From the NCBI RefSeq assembly GCF_000421765.1, contig NZ_ATXQ01000005.1:124001-188000 (forward strand): a stretch of DNA of 64,000 nt. The letters run 5' to 3'. Origin of the DNA: Denitrificimonas caeni DSM 24390. GTDB taxonomy: Bacteria; Pseudomonadota; Gammaproteobacteria; Pseudomonadales; Pseudomonadaceae. Positions 19,211 to 28,362 of the stretch are shown here, piece after piece. Every line of letters starts with the position of its first letter. Position 1 is the first letter of the stretch. The translations under genes were made by a program, and so were the position numbers. A model generated the notes under the pieces. The model ran no database searches. It was not told where the DNA came from and saw only the letters and a program-made list of their open reading frames with translations.

Positions 19211-22200
19211 ATGGCCAACCATTTAGCACGTCAACACGCCCTAAAAGAAGCATTACAGCAGCGCATTCTGGTGCTCGATGGTGGTATGGGCACAATGATT
19301 CAAAGCTATAAATTTACTGAAGATGATTTTCGCGGCGAGCGTTTTGCCGATTGGCCAAAAGATTTACAAGGCAACAATGACCTTTTAATTTTAACTCAAG
19401 CCAAGCTCATCCAAGAGATTGAAAAAGCCTATTTAGATGCTGGCGCAGATATTTTAGAGACCAACACCTTTAACTCAACTCAAGTCTCACAAGCCGATTA
19501 TGGTCTTGAAGCGATCGCTTATGAGTTGAACTTTGAAGGTGCACGCATTGCTCGTGAAGTCGCTGATGCAAAAACCTTAGAAACTCCAGACAAACCACGC
19601 TTTGTCGCCGGAGTGCTCGGCCCGACCAGCCGTACTTGCTCACTATCACCTGATGTCAACAATCCAGGCTTTCGTAACGTCACCTTTGATATTTTGGTGG
19701 AAAACTACAGCGAAGCCACGCGCGGCCTGATCAACGGCGGCGCTGACATTATTATGATCGAAACCATCTTCGATACGCTGAATGCCAAAGCGGCGATATT
19801 TGCCGTTGAAGGTGTTTTTGAAGAGCTCGGTATAACTCTGCCTATTATGATTTCCGGCACCATCACCGATGCCTCTGGCCGTACTTTGTCAGGACAAACC
19901 ACTGAAGCGTTCTGGAACTCAATCCGTCACTGCAAACCATTATCAGTCGGTCTAAACTGTGCTTTAGGGGCAAAAGAGCTGCGCCCTTACCTGCAAGAAC
20001 TTTCAGAAAAAGCCGATACTTTTGTTTCTGCGCACCCCAACGCTGGCTTACCCAACGCTTTTGCTGAATACGATGAAACCCCAGCCGAAACCGCTGCGAT
20101 GATTGAAGAGTTTGCGGCCTCTGGTTTTTTAAATATTGTCGGGGGCTGCTGTGGTACTACGCCAGCGCACATCCGCGCCATCGCCGACAAAGTAGCGAAC
20201 TACCCACCGCGCATCATCCCAGATATTCCAAAAGCCTGCCGTTTATCGGGTCTAGAACCTTTTACTATTGATCGTAAATCGCTGTTCGTAAACGTCGGTG
20301 AGCGTACCAATATCACCGGTTCTGCCCGCTTTGCACGCTTGATCCGTGAAGACAATTACACTGAAGCCCTCGCCGTTGCCTTGCAGCAAGTCGAGTCAGG
20401 CGCTCAGGTGATTGATATCAACATGGACGAAGGCATGCTCGACTCAAAAGCAGCCATGGTCACCTTCCTCAATCTGATCGCGGGTGAGCCGGATATCTCG
20501 CGCGTACCGATCATGATTGACTCATCGAAGTGGGAGATTATCGAAGCCGGCCTGAAATGCATTCAAGGTAAAGGCATCGTTAACTCCATCTCAATGAAAG
20601 AAGGCGTGGATGAGTTTATTAAGCACGCCAAGCTCTGCCGCCGTTATGGTGCAGCCGTGGTGGTGATGGCCTTTGATGAACAAGGTCAAGCCGATACTGC
20701 AGCGCGCAAACAAGAAATCTGTGCGCGCTCCTACGACATTTTGGTCAACCAAGTCGGCTTCCCGCCAGAAGATATTATTTTTGATGCCAATATCTTTGCC
20801 GTGGCGACCGGTATCGAAGAGCATAACAACTATGCTGTCGACTTTATTGAAGCCTGTGCGTGGATTCGCGACAACCTGCCATACGCCCTGACCTCAGGCG
20901 GCGTCTCCAACGTATCCTTCTCCTTCCGCGGTAATAACCCGGTGCGCGAAGCAATTCACTCAGTGTTCCTTTACTACGCCATTCAGAATGGCTTAACGAT
21001 GGGCATCGTCAACGCCGGTCAACTGGAAATTTACGATCAGATCCCTGCAGACCTGCGCAACAAAGTAGAAGATGTCATCCTTAACCGTCACCCAGGCGCG
21101 ACCGAGGCCTTACTGGCGATTGCCGAAGACTACCGCGGTGATGGCTCGGTGAAAGAAGTTGAAACCGAAGAGTGGCGTAGCCTGCATGTTAACCAACGCC
21201 TAGAGCATGCATTGGTTAAAGGCATTACCCAGTGGATCGTGGAAGACACTGAAGAATGCCGCCAGCAATTTGCTCGCCCGATTGAAGTGATTGAAGGACC
21301 CTTGATGTCCGGCATGAACATCGTTGGCGACCTGTTCGGCAGCGGTAAAATGTTCTTACCGCAGGTGGTTAAATCCGCCCGCGTAATGAAGCAGGCAGTG
21401 GCCCACTTAGTGCCCTTTATTGATGCTGAAAAAGGCGACAAACCTGAAGCCAAGGGCAAGGTCTTGATGGCCACGGTTAAAGGTGACGTACACGATATTG
21501 GTAAAAACATTGTGGCCGTGGTGCTCGGTTGTAACGGCTATGACATTGTTGATCTTGGCGTGATGGTACCTGCTGATAAAATCTTAAAAACCGCCATTGC
21601 GGAAAAATGCGACATTATTGGTTTGTCTGGCTTAATCACCCCATCACTGGACGAAATGGTCAACGTTGCCAAAGAAATGCAACGACAAAATTTCCACCTG
21701 CCACTGCTGATTGGCGGCGCGACCACATCTAAAGCGCATACCGCGGTTAAAGTTGATCCCAATTACAGCAATGATGCAGTGGTCTATGTCACCGATGCAT
21801 CTCGCGCAGTGGGCGTGGTCACCACCTTACTGTCTAAAGAGCTTAAGCCTGAATACACCCGTAAGATTCGTGAAGAGTACGCAGAAATCCGCGAGCGCAT
21901 TGCTGCCCGTAGCGTGCGCACTAAGCGTCTGACCTATGAGCAAGCCTTAGCCAATAAACCAGACTATGACTGGAGCACTTACCACGCGCCAAAACCTAAT
22001 ATAACTGGCACTCAGCGCCTCTACGATATCGATTTATCGGTATTGGCTGAATACATCGACTGGACCCCCTTCTTTATCTCTTGGAATTTGGTCGGCAAGT
22101 ACCCGCGTATTTTTAAAGATGAAGTGGTGGGCGAGGCTGCGCAAACCTTATTCGATGAAGCGCAAGTTTTGCTGAAAAAAATGATTGATGAAAAGTTGAT

Positions 22201-22903
22201 CGAAGCACGTGCGACTTTCGCCTTTTGGCCAGCCAATCAAGTCAAGCATGATGACATCGAACTGTATGACGAGGCTGGCGAGCCAATCGCTATGCTGCAT
22301 CATTTGCGTCAGCAAATTGAGAAAACTGACGGCAAGCCAAATATGTGCCTAGCCGACTTTGTTGCGCCAAAAGACAGTGGTATTACCGACTACATTGGTG
22401 GCTTTATTGTCACTGCAGGCATTGGCGTGGATGAACTAGCTAAGTCCTACCAAGCTGCTGGCGATGATTACAATGCAATCATGGTGCAAGCACTGGCTGA
22501 CCGTTTAGCTGAAGCCTGCGCCGAATGGCTGCACCAGCAAGTACGCACCAACTATTGGGGCTACGACACTGGCGAAGAGCTTAGCAATGATGAGCTGATT
22601 CGTGAGAAGTACAAAGGGATTCGTCCAGCGCCTGGCTACCCTGCTTGCCCTGACCACACTGAAAAAGGCACGTTGTTTGAATTACTTGACCCCAATAAAG
22701 ATTTTGGCGTGGAGATGACCGAACACTATGCGATGTTCCCAACCGCAGCAGTCAGCGGCTGGTATTTTGCCCATCCCAATGCGCAATACTTTGCTGTGGG
22801 TAAAATTGAAAAAGATCAGGTAGAAAGCTACGCCAAACGTCGCAATGACGATATGGAATACACCGAGCGCTGGCTCAGCCCCGCTTTAGGCTACGACGAG
22901 TAA
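19211..22903 (+). CDS. metH: Cobalamin-dependent methionine synthase
   Basis: 1230 aa, full length. Domains in order: homocysteine-binding barrel (zinc cysteines in GLNCALG and GGCCGTTP, about residues 245-310), pterin-binding barrel ([13 protein letters not shown]), cobalamin cap and B12-binding Rossmann domain ([10 protein letters not shown] with the cobalt-ligating histidine), and the C-terminal AdoMet-activation domain ending with [12 protein letters not shown]. It transfers methyl from 5-methyl-THF to homocysteine. An AGG about 10 nt before the ATG is a modest ribosome site. Confidence 0.97.
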   Translation: MANHLARQHALKEALQQRILVLDGGMGTMIQSYKFTEDDFRGERFADWPKDLQGNNDLLILTQAKLIQEIEKAYLDAGADILETNTFNSTQVSQADYGLEAIAYELNFEGARIAREVADAKTLETPDKPRFVAGVLGPTSRTCSLSPDVNNPGFRNVTFDILVENYSEATRGLINGGADIIMIETIFDTLNAKAAIFAVEGVFEELGITLPIMISGTITDASGRTLSGQTTEAFWNSIRHCKPLSVGLNCALGAKELRPYLQELSEKADTFVSAHPNAGLPNAFAEYDETPAETAAMIEEFAASGFLNIVGGCCGTTPAHIRAIADKVANYPPRIIPDIPKACRLSGLEPFTIDRKSLFVNVGERTNITGSARFARLIREDNYTEALAVALQQVESGAQVIDINMDEGMLDSKAAMVTFLNLIAGEPDISRVPIMIDSSKWEIIEAGLKCIQGKGIVNSISMKEGVDEFIKHAKLCRRYGAAVVVMAFDEQGQADTAARKQEICARSYDILVNQVGFPPEDIIFDANIFAVATGIEEHNNYAVDFIEACAWIRDNLPYALTSGGVSNVSFSFRGNNPVREAIHSVFLYYAIQNGLTMGIVNAGQLEIYDQIPADLRNKVEDVILNRHPGATEALLAIAEDYRGDGSVKEVETEEWRSLHVNQRLEHALVKGITQWIVEDTEECRQQFARPIEVIEGPLMSGMNIVGDLFGSGKMFLPQVVKSARVMKQAVAHLVPFIDAEKGDKPEAKGKVLMATVKGDVHDIGKNIVAVVLGCNGYDIVDLGVMVPADKILKTAIAEKCDIIGLSGLITPSLDEMVNVAKEMQRQNFHLPLLIGGATTSKAHTAVKVDPNYSNDAVVYVTDASRAVGVVTTLLSKELKPEYTRKIREEYAEIRERIAARSVRTKRLTYEQALANKPDYDWSTYHAPKPNITGTQRLYDIDLSVLAEYIDWTPFFISWNLVGKYPRIFKDEVVGEAAQTLFDEAQVLLKKMIDEKLIEARATFAFWPANQVKHDDIELYDEAGEPIAMLHHLRQQIEKTDGKPNMCLADFVAPKDSGITDYIGGFIVTAGIGVDELAKSYQAAGDDYNAIMVQALADRLAEACAEWLHQQVRTNYWGYDTGEELSNDELIREKYKGIRPAPGYPACPDHTEKGTLFELLDPNKDFGVEMTEHYAMFPTAAVSGWYFAHPNAQYFAVGKIEKDQVESYAKRRNDDMEYTERWLSPALGYDE

Positions 22904-22913
22904 CCCTCTCAGC

Positions 22914-22939
22914 GTTGGGCGACAATACTGTCGCCCAAC
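22914..22939 (+). terminator. Hairpin downstream of metH
   Basis: GTTGGGCGACA and TGTCGCCCAAC form a perfect 11-bp stem around ATAC, starting 11 bp past the metH stop. No T run follows, so the efficiency as an intrinsic terminator is uncertain. Confidence 0.65.
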
Positions 22940-23002
22940 TATCTGCGCACAAACGCAGCCTGTACCGATTTGCCAGCCCTTATATCAAAAAAGAATCATC
23001 TT

Positions 23003-23041
23003 ATGATAAATAATTACTTTATCGCATAAGCAATGATTGCT
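23003..23041 (+). promoter_or_regulatory. Candidate operator repeats upstream of cysI
   Basis: Two adjacent dyads sit 60-100 bp before cysI: GATAAA-N7-TTTATC within 23003-23027, and AGCAAT-G-ATTGCT at 23029-23041. Sulfite reductase genes are commonly activated by the LysR-type regulator CysB, whose sites are AT-rich and loosely conserved. The match to CysB is not specific enough to assign it. Confidence 0.35.
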
Positions 23042-23103
23042 ACTGTATGCACTATTCTGCATAACACGCCACTCGCTTTCAGCGCCTTGATACAGGGATC
23101 TCC

Positions 23104-24762
23104 ATGTATATTTACGACAACTACGATCAACAAATCGTTGAAGATCGCGTACGCCAATTTCGCGATCAAACCCGCCGTTATTTTGCTGGCGAACTCACTG
23201 AAGATGAGTACTTACCGTTGCGCTTACAAAATGGCCTATATGTACAGCGTCATGCGCCAATGCTGCGTATTGCCGTGCCTTACGGCTTACTGGCAAGCAG
23301 ACAGCTGCGCAAGCTAGCAGACATCACGCGTAAATATGACAAAGGCTATGCGCACATCACCACGCGTACCAACGTGCAACTGAACTGGCCGGCCCTGGAA
23401 AATGTACCGGATATTCTAGAAGAGTTGGCCAGCGTACAAATGCACGCTATCCAAACCAGCGGTAACTGCATCCGTAACACCACCACCGACCAGTTCGCAG
23501 GTGTGGCGCGCGATGAGAGCATTGACCCGCGCCCATGGTGCGAAATTATTCGTCAGTGGTCGACCTTCCACCCAGAGTTTGCGCGCTTACCGCGCAAGTT
23601 CAAAATCGCTGTCAATGGCTGCGCAAGCGATCGCGCGGCCATTGAAGTACATGACATTGGCCTCGAAGCCGTGCACAACGATGCTGGCGAGTTGGGCTTT
23701 CGTGTTTTAGTCGGTGGCGGTTTAGGTCGCACACCGATTGTCGGCAGCTGCATTAATGAATTTGTACCTTGGCAGCATCTGCTGGGCTACTTAGAGTCTA
23801 TTTTGCGCGTTTACAATCGCTTTGGCCGTCGTGACAATAAATTTAAAGCGCGGATTAAAATCTTAGTTAAAGCGCTGACGCCAACGGTGTTTGCTGAGCG
23901 TGTCGCTGAAGAGTGGGCACATTTAAAAGACGGTCCAATCACCCTGACCGAAGCAGAAGTGCAACGTGTTTCTAAGCACTTCACTGATCCGGCTTATTTA
24001 GAGTTAAGCGATCAAGATCAAGAACTGGCTGCTTTAGATGCAGAGCATCCAGGTTTTGCCCGCTGGCGCAGCCGCAACGTCGTTGCACATAAAAAGCCTG
24101 GTTATGCGGCCGTCACTTTATCACTGAAAAAAACTGGCATTGCTCCGGGTGATGTCACCGAAAAACAACTGGACAAAATCGCCGACCTGGCTGATCAATA
24201 CAGTTTCTCGGAAGTGCGCAACACTCATGAGCAAAATATGGTGCTGGCGGATGTTGAGCAGCGTAAACTTTTTGAGCTTTGGGAAGTTCTGCGTGAGCAT
24301 GGTTTTGCTACACCTAACATTGGCCTGCTCAGCGACATTATCTGCTGCCCAGGCGGCGATTTCTGCGCCCTTGCCAATGCCAAATCAATTCCAGTAGCAG
24401 AAGCCATTCAAGAGCGTTTTGACAATCTCGACTACTTGTTTGATATCGGTGATTTAGACCTCAATATTTCTGGCTGCATGAACGCTTGCGGTCATCACCA
24501 CATTGGCCACATTGGTATTCTCGGTGTAGATAAAAAAGGCGAAGAGTTTTATCAAGTATCGCTTGGCGGTAGCAGCGGTCGTGAAGCCAGCTTAGGCAAA
24601 ATCCTCGGCCCTTCTTTTGCCCAAGATGCAATGCCTGACGTTATTAGTAAACTGATTGATGTCTATATCGAACAGCGTACCGAAGAAGAACACTTTATTG
24701 ATACATACAAACGCATTGGCATCGATAAATTTAAGGAGCGCGTGTATGCGAGCAATAATTAA
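23104..24762 (+). CDS. cysI: Sulfite reductase hemoprotein (nitrite/sulfite reductase family)
   Basis: 552 aa. Two ferredoxin-like half-domains alternate with two siroheme/[4Fe-4S] domains. The first binding segment contains TSGNCIRNTT, and the C-terminal cluster motif reads CCPGGDFCALANA followed by ISGCMNACGHHH, giving the four cluster cysteines. It reduces sulfite to sulfide in cysteine assimilation; the length and motifs fit the ferredoxin-type CysI of pseudomonads. The last 17 bp overlap the next gene. Confidence 0.93.
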   Translation: MYIYDNYDQQIVEDRVRQFRDQTRRYFAGELTEDEYLPLRLQNGLYVQRHAPMLRIAVPYGLLASRQLRKLADITRKYDKGYAHITTRTNVQLNWPALENVPDILEELASVQMHAIQTSGNCIRNTTTDQFAGVARDESIDPRPWCEIIRQWSTFHPEFARLPRKFKIAVNGCASDRAAIEVHDIGLEAVHNDAGELGFRVLVGGGLGRTPIVGSCINEFVPWQHLLGYLESILRVYNRFGRRDNKFKARIKILVKALTPTVFAERVAEEWAHLKDGPITLTEAEVQRVSKHFTDPAYLELSDQDQELAALDAEHPGFARWRSRNVVAHKKPGYAAVTLSLKKTGIAPGDVTEKQLDKIADLADQYSFSEVRNTHEQNMVLADVEQRKLFELWEVLREHGFATPNIGLLSDIICCPGGDFCALANAKSIPVAEAIQERFDNLDYLFDIGDLDLNISGCMNACGHHHIGHIGILGVDKKGEEFYQVSLGGSSGREASLGKILGPSFAQDAMPDVISKLIDVYIEQRTEEEHFIDTYKRIGIDKFKERVYASNN

Positions 24763-25243
24763 GAACGATCAGGTTATTGATGATCAATGGACGCTGCTTA
24801 GCGCTGAAGCGGATTTAGATGAAGCCCTGCGCACTGAACAGGCGATTATTCCTTTTGCACTTTGGCAAGAGCATAAAAGCCAACTGCAAGCAGTGAAACC
24901 TTTAGGTGTGTGGCTGGAGTCGAATCAAGCGGTAGAAGACTTGGCAGAAGACCTTGCGTACTTTTCGGTGGTGGCGTTGAACTTCCCAGTGTTCACTGAT
25001 GGTCGACACTTTAGTAGCGCACGCTTACTGCGCGAGCGCTATGCTTACACTGGCGAGATTCGTGCAATTGGTGATGTTGCCCGTGACCAACTGTTCTTTA
25101 TGCAGCGCTGCGGCTTTGATGCCTACGCAATCCGTGCTGACCGCTGCCCTGTCGATGCGCTACAAAGCTTGACTGACTTCTCTGTTACTTACCAAGCGGC
25201 ATACGATCAAAGCTTACCCCTGTACCGTCGTCGCACAGCCTAA
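24746..25243 (+). CDS. DUF934 family protein, partner of CysI
   Basis: 165 aa from the ATG at 24746, which lies inside the end of cysI and has AAGGAG 8 nt upstream. The segment FTDGRHFSSARLLRERYAY is characteristic of DUF934. The family is almost always encoded immediately after cysI in proteobacteria that lack CysJ, and is thought to help sulfite reduction. No catalytic residues are established. The overlap suggests translational coupling with cysI. Confidence 0.9.
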   Translation: MRAIIKNDQVIDDQWTLLSAEADLDEALRTEQAIIPFALWQEHKSQLQAVKPLGVWLESNQAVEDLAEDLAYFSVVALNFPVFTDGRHFSSARLLRERYAYTGEIRAIGDVARDQLFFMQRCGFDAYAIRADRCPVDALQSLTDFSVTYQAAYDQSLPLYRRRTA

Positions 25244-25262
25244 GCTTTATCTGCTCCAGCAA

Positions 25263-25284
25263 ACACAGCCACGGACGGCTGTGT
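25263..25284 (+). terminator. Hairpin downstream of the cysI operon
   Basis: ACACAGCC pairs with GGCTGTGT around ACGGAC, about 20 bp after the DUF934 stop. It is not followed by a T run, so it may need Rho or act only as an mRNA 3' end stabiliser. Confidence 0.5.
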
Positions 25285-25454
25285 AACGCAAATCAAGTAA
25301 AGCAACGCTGAACAATCTCTTTTATACCTATTACTCGCTAGCACTGATCACTTTTTTGCCGCATTCGGCCAAGATAACCTCTTGCTGTGCGCTCAGAAAA
25401 CGATTCTGCCTTGAGAATACAAGCATAACAAATTTGCATACATTCTCTAGAACA

Positions 25455-25486
25455 TAAAAAAACCCCAGCCGAAGCTGGGGTTTTTT
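25455..25486 (-). terminator. Strong intrinsic terminator of oprF
   Basis: AAAAAACCCCAGC pairs with GCTGGGGTTTTTT around CGAA. On the minus strand this is a C(TTCG)G tetraloop hairpin followed by a T run, 14 bp past the oprF stop. The A/T symmetry lets it also stop plus-strand transcripts from the cysI side. Confidence 0.93.
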
Positions 25487-25500
25487 ATAACACAGGCTAA

Positions 25501-26493
25501 TTACTGAGCTTGTGCTTCTACAGATGCTTCTACACGACGGTTGATTGCACGGCCTTCGTTAGTTGCGTTATCAGCAACTGGACGATCTTTACCGTAACCA
25601 ACTGCGTTAACGCGATCTGCTTCTACGCCATACTGATTAACCAGAGTGTCACGTACTGCAGCAGCACGACGCTCAGACAGTTTTTGGTTGTAAGCAGCAT
25701 TACCTGTTGAGTCAGTGTGACCTTCAACAGTTGTAGCTGTTTGTGGGTACTGCTTCATGAACTCAGCGAGGTTTTCGATATCGCTGTAGCTGTCTTGTTT
25801 AACGTCAGCTTTGTCAAAGTCAAACTTAACATCTAGCTCAACGCGAACAGCTTCTGCTACTTCTTCAACTTCTTCGTAAACAACTGGCTCAACTGGAACT
25901 GGCTCAGCAACTGGTGCTGCTGCAGTCTTAGTGCTACCACCGAAGTTCACACCAAAGCCAACACCAGCCATCCACTCAGCTTGGTTGTTGTCAAAGCCGT
26001 ACATACCATCAACGCTTGCTTTAGCAAATACGTTTTCAGTGAAGTAGTACTTAGCACCGGCACCAACGTTACCGAAAGTTGTGTGATCACGACCAGTGCG
26101 TGGAGTCAAGTTGCTTAGGCTCTGGTGACCAACACCCGCAGATACGAAAGGACGTAAGCCTACGCCAGGAGTACCGAAGTGGTAAGTAGCGTCTAAAGAA
26201 GACAGGTTGCCTTTAACATTTTTACGGCCACGTGCACCGAAATCCTGACGATCGTCAGAACGGATATCGTGGTACTCACCGTAAGACAAACCTAATGAAA
26301 CATCTTCAGTTAAGAAGTAGCTAACAGAACCACCGAAGAGGTTACCGTTGCTCATATCACGAACGCTATCAGTGAAGTAACGCTTAGCGAATGCTTCTGC
26401 TTCAACAGCACCCTGGCCTTGCGCGAACGCGCCGAAGGAAGATGCAGCTAGCAGAGAACCAATGGCCAAACCCAAGGTGCTTTTAAGTTTCAT
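25501..26493 (-). CDS. oprF: Outer membrane porin OprF (OmpA family)
   Basis: 330 aa. A signal peptide (AFA-QGQG cleavage near residue 24) leads an eight-stranded beta-barrel of about 160 residues, a Pro/Val/Glu linker (PVAEPVPVEPVVYEEV) and a C-terminal OmpA domain with VEGHTDSTGN and LSERRAAAVRD, which binds peptidoglycan. There is not a single cysteine, whereas OprF of P. aeruginosa has four in its central region. It gives structural stability and slow diffusion of small solutes. The gene follows sigX, the usual context, and AGGA lies 9 nt before the ATG. Confidence 0.96.
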   Translation of the reverse strand: MKLKSTLGLAIGSLLAASSFGAFAQGQGAVEAEAFAKRYFTDSVRDMSNGNLFGGSVSYFLTEDVSLGLSYGEYHDIRSDDRQDFGARGRKNVKGNLSSLDATYHFGTPGVGLRPFVSAGVGHQSLSNLTPRTGRDHTTFGNVGAGAKYYFTENVFAKASVDGMYGFDNNQAEWMAGVGFGVNFGGSTKTAAAPVAEPVPVEPVVYEEVEEVAEAVRVELDVKFDFDKADVKQDSYSDIENLAEFMKQYPQTATTVEGHTDSTGNAAYNQKLSERRAAAVRDTLVNQYGVEADRVNAVGYGKDRPVADNATNEGRAINRRVEASVEAQAQ

Positions 26494-26534
26494 GTTGTTT
26501 ATTCCTCATCGTTTTTCTTTGTTTATCCAATGCA

Positions 26535-26550
26535 CCAAGTAAATACTTGG
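26535..26550 (-). other. Small hairpin in the sigX-oprF spacer
   Basis: CCAAGT-AAAT-ACTTGG forms a 6-bp stem in the 71-bp gap between sigX and oprF. There is no T run, so it is more likely an attenuator or RNA-processing signal than a full terminator. It could help set different sigX and oprF transcript levels. Confidence 0.35.
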
Positions 26551-26564
26551 CACACCTATTACTC

Positions 26565-27152
26565 TTAGTCACCTATTATAGGCGAAAAGTTCTCTCGAAG
26601 TCGATCAATTGCACGCTTATAACGCATTTTTGTTGCACTCAAGCCCAAATGCATAATGCTGGCTATATCTTGAAACTCAAGTTCTGCAACAAACCGTAAA
26701 ATAATAATTTCACGATCAATAGGGTTAACCCCTACAAGCCAGCGATCTAAGTCATTATTCTTAGTATCAATAGGCTCTGGCTCTACTTCTTCATCCAGCG
26801 GATTAAGAGATAGCGCATCGAACAAACGGCGCTTACGCCGATCTTTTCTATACTGAGTTGTACACTCATTATAGGTGATACTGTACAACCATGTTTTAAA
26901 TTTGGACTTCCCTTCAAACTTTTTCAAACCATATAACACTTTAAGCATGATTTCTTGGCTGACATCATCAGCATCACGCTCATTGCCTAAGTAACGCGCG
27001 CAAACACTATAGAGAGTGCGCTGATAGCGGCGCATCAACTCTTCGTAAGCGCGGGTAACGTGAAACAATTCGTTTTTAGCATGCACCACAAGCTCCTCAT
27101 CACTGAGTTCTTGCGGTACATAACGCTGATAAGGCACTTTAATGTCAGTCAA
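26565..27152 (-). CDS. sigX: ECF sigma factor SigX
   Basis: 195 aa. Region 2 contains AYEELMRRYQRTLYSVCARYLGN-type helices and DADDVSQEIMLKVL. Region 4 contains DREIIILRFVAELEF and LSATKMRYKRAIDRLRE (helix-turn-helix). The start is TTG at 27152: an in-frame TAA lies three codons upstream and the next in-frame ATG (residue 40) would remove half of region 2. GTG at residue 6 is the only close alternative. SigX in pseudomonads responds to envelope stress, and drives oprF and fatty-acid genes. No anti-sigma gene is adjacent. Confidence 0.92.
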   Translation of the reverse strand: MTDIKVPYQRYVPQELSDEELVVHAKNELFHVTRAYEELMRRYQRTLYSVCARYLGNERDADDVSQEIMLKVLYGLKKFEGKSKFKTWLYSITYNECTTQYRKDRRKRRLFDALSLNPLDEEVEPEPIDTKNNDLDRWLVGVNPIDREIIILRFVAELEFQDIASIMHLGLSATKMRYKRAIDRLRENFSPIIGD

Positions 27153-27230
27153 AACAAATTAAACCAGCTATCAAGGTAAATGCTACGTACAACGATAGAG
27201 AGCATCGTCACTTAAACTCTGTTTAGAAAC

Positions 27231-28055
27231 TTAGCGACTCATGACCTGCTGCTCAAGCAGTACGCGGTTAGCCAGATAAAACCATTCGCCAGCATCACTT
27301 ACCAAAATAGTTTTCACTGTACCCATTTCTTCAATGCGCCCCTCAACATCACCTACTTTTACCTGCTGACCAATTTCATAAAGTTCACGCACATAAATAC
27401 CGGCAATAATTTGACTGGCAACGCCTTTGCTTGCCAGGCCTAGCGCTAAAGCGCCAGCCAAGCCGACGCTCAAGAGCACAATCGCCACCACATAGTTCAA
27501 TAACTCAGCTTTAATTTCCAACTGACCGATGGCCACAGATACACTGATAATAATAACCATGCTCTGAGCAATACGGCCTAAACCAGCCGCATACTCAAGC
27601 CGTACACCTTCTGCCGCGCCTCTAACCATAGTATTGAGAAGCTGTGCCAGCAGCACACCCGCCAGCAGCACTAAAGCGGCAGCGAACATTTTCGGCACAT
27701 ACAGAGCCAGCACATCTAACGTTGCAGAAACACGCTCAAGACCTAACGACTCCGCTGCAGAAATCAAGAAAATCAGCAAGACAAACCAGTATACGATTTT
27801 GCCAATCAAGGTTGAAACCTGCGCCTTAATCCCGACTCGTGCCAATAACTTAGTCAAGCCTGTACCGCTCATCAAGCGATCCAGCCCGACCTTGGCCAAG
27901 AGTTTAGAAAGCAATGTATCCAATAACTTGGCAACTAAGAACCCTAAAATAACTAAAATCAAAGCGCCAAATAAATTAGGTATAAAGTTAGCTATCTTTG
28001 CCCACAAGCCACTCATGGCTCCGACGAGATTTTGTGTCCAAGAATCAAGTTGCAT
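27231..28055 (-). CDS. cmpX: CmpX, mechanosensitive-channel-like membrane protein
   Basis: 274 aa. It has four or five hydrophobic segments (LFGALILVILGFLVAKLL; WFVLLIFLISAAESLG; MFAAALVLLAGVLLAQLL; VVAIVLLSVGLAGALALGL) and a cytoplasmic beta-domain near the C-terminus (VRELYEIGQQVKVGDVEGRI), the layout of small MscS-type proteins. In P. aeruginosa cmpX lies upstream of sigX and its loss raises SigX activity. Here it precedes sigX by 78 bp and follows crfX by 2 bp. Confidence 0.9.
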   Translation of the reverse strand: MQLDSWTQNLVGAMSGLWAKIANFIPNLFGALILVILGFLVAKLLDTLLSKLLAKVGLDRLMSGTGLTKLLARVGIKAQVSTLIGKIVYWFVLLIFLISAAESLGLERVSATLDVLALYVPKMFAAALVLLAGVLLAQLLNTMVRGAAEGVRLEYAAGLGRIAQSMVIIISVSVAIGQLEIKAELLNYVVAIVLLSVGLAGALALGLASKGVASQIIAGIYVRELYEIGQQVKVGDVEGRIEEMGTVKTILVSDAGEWFYLANRVLLEQQVMSR

Positions 28056-28057
28056 AT

Positions 28058-28303
28058 TTATTCAGCCTTATTAGCAATATCTTTTGCAGATAAATTCGAT
28101 ACAGGTTTTATATGTTCAGAGCCACTACTTAATGCAATCAGCACCGACTCTAATGCACGCCCAAACAGTCCGAATAAAGCACCAGCACCGACTTGGCGAT
28201 TGGCTTTTTTAAGCACTTTATCAAGCGAGGCGTCATCATTGCTTTGCGCTTGCGGTTTATTAAGCATATCACGCAGCGACTGCTCAAAAGGGTCGTGCAC
28301 CAT
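28058..28303 (-). CDS. crfX: CrfX, small cytoplasmic protein of the cmpX operon
   Basis: 81 aa. MVHDPFEQSLRDMLNKPQ opens the protein, which has no signal peptide and ends with NLSAKDIANKAE. A weakly hydrophobic central helix (AGALFGLFGRALESVLIAL) might associate with the membrane. Identification rests on length and position between cmaX and cmpX, the order known from P. aeruginosa, where CrfX is an uncharacterised conserved protein. Only 2 bp separate its stop from cmpX. Confidence 0.82.
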   Translation of the reverse strand: MVHDPFEQSLRDMLNKPQAQSNDDASLDKVLKKANRQVGAGALFGLFGRALESVLIALSSGSEHIKPVSNLSAKDIANKAE

Positions 28304-28362
28304 AATCAGCTTTATTCCTATGAAATGGGCATTGTTTTATATAAGCAACGCTTATTGTTTCA

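Noticed and set aside
23033-23317. 94-codon plus-strand frame over the cysI start
   Set aside because: It overlaps cysI in another frame, has no ribosome site and shows no recognisable domain.
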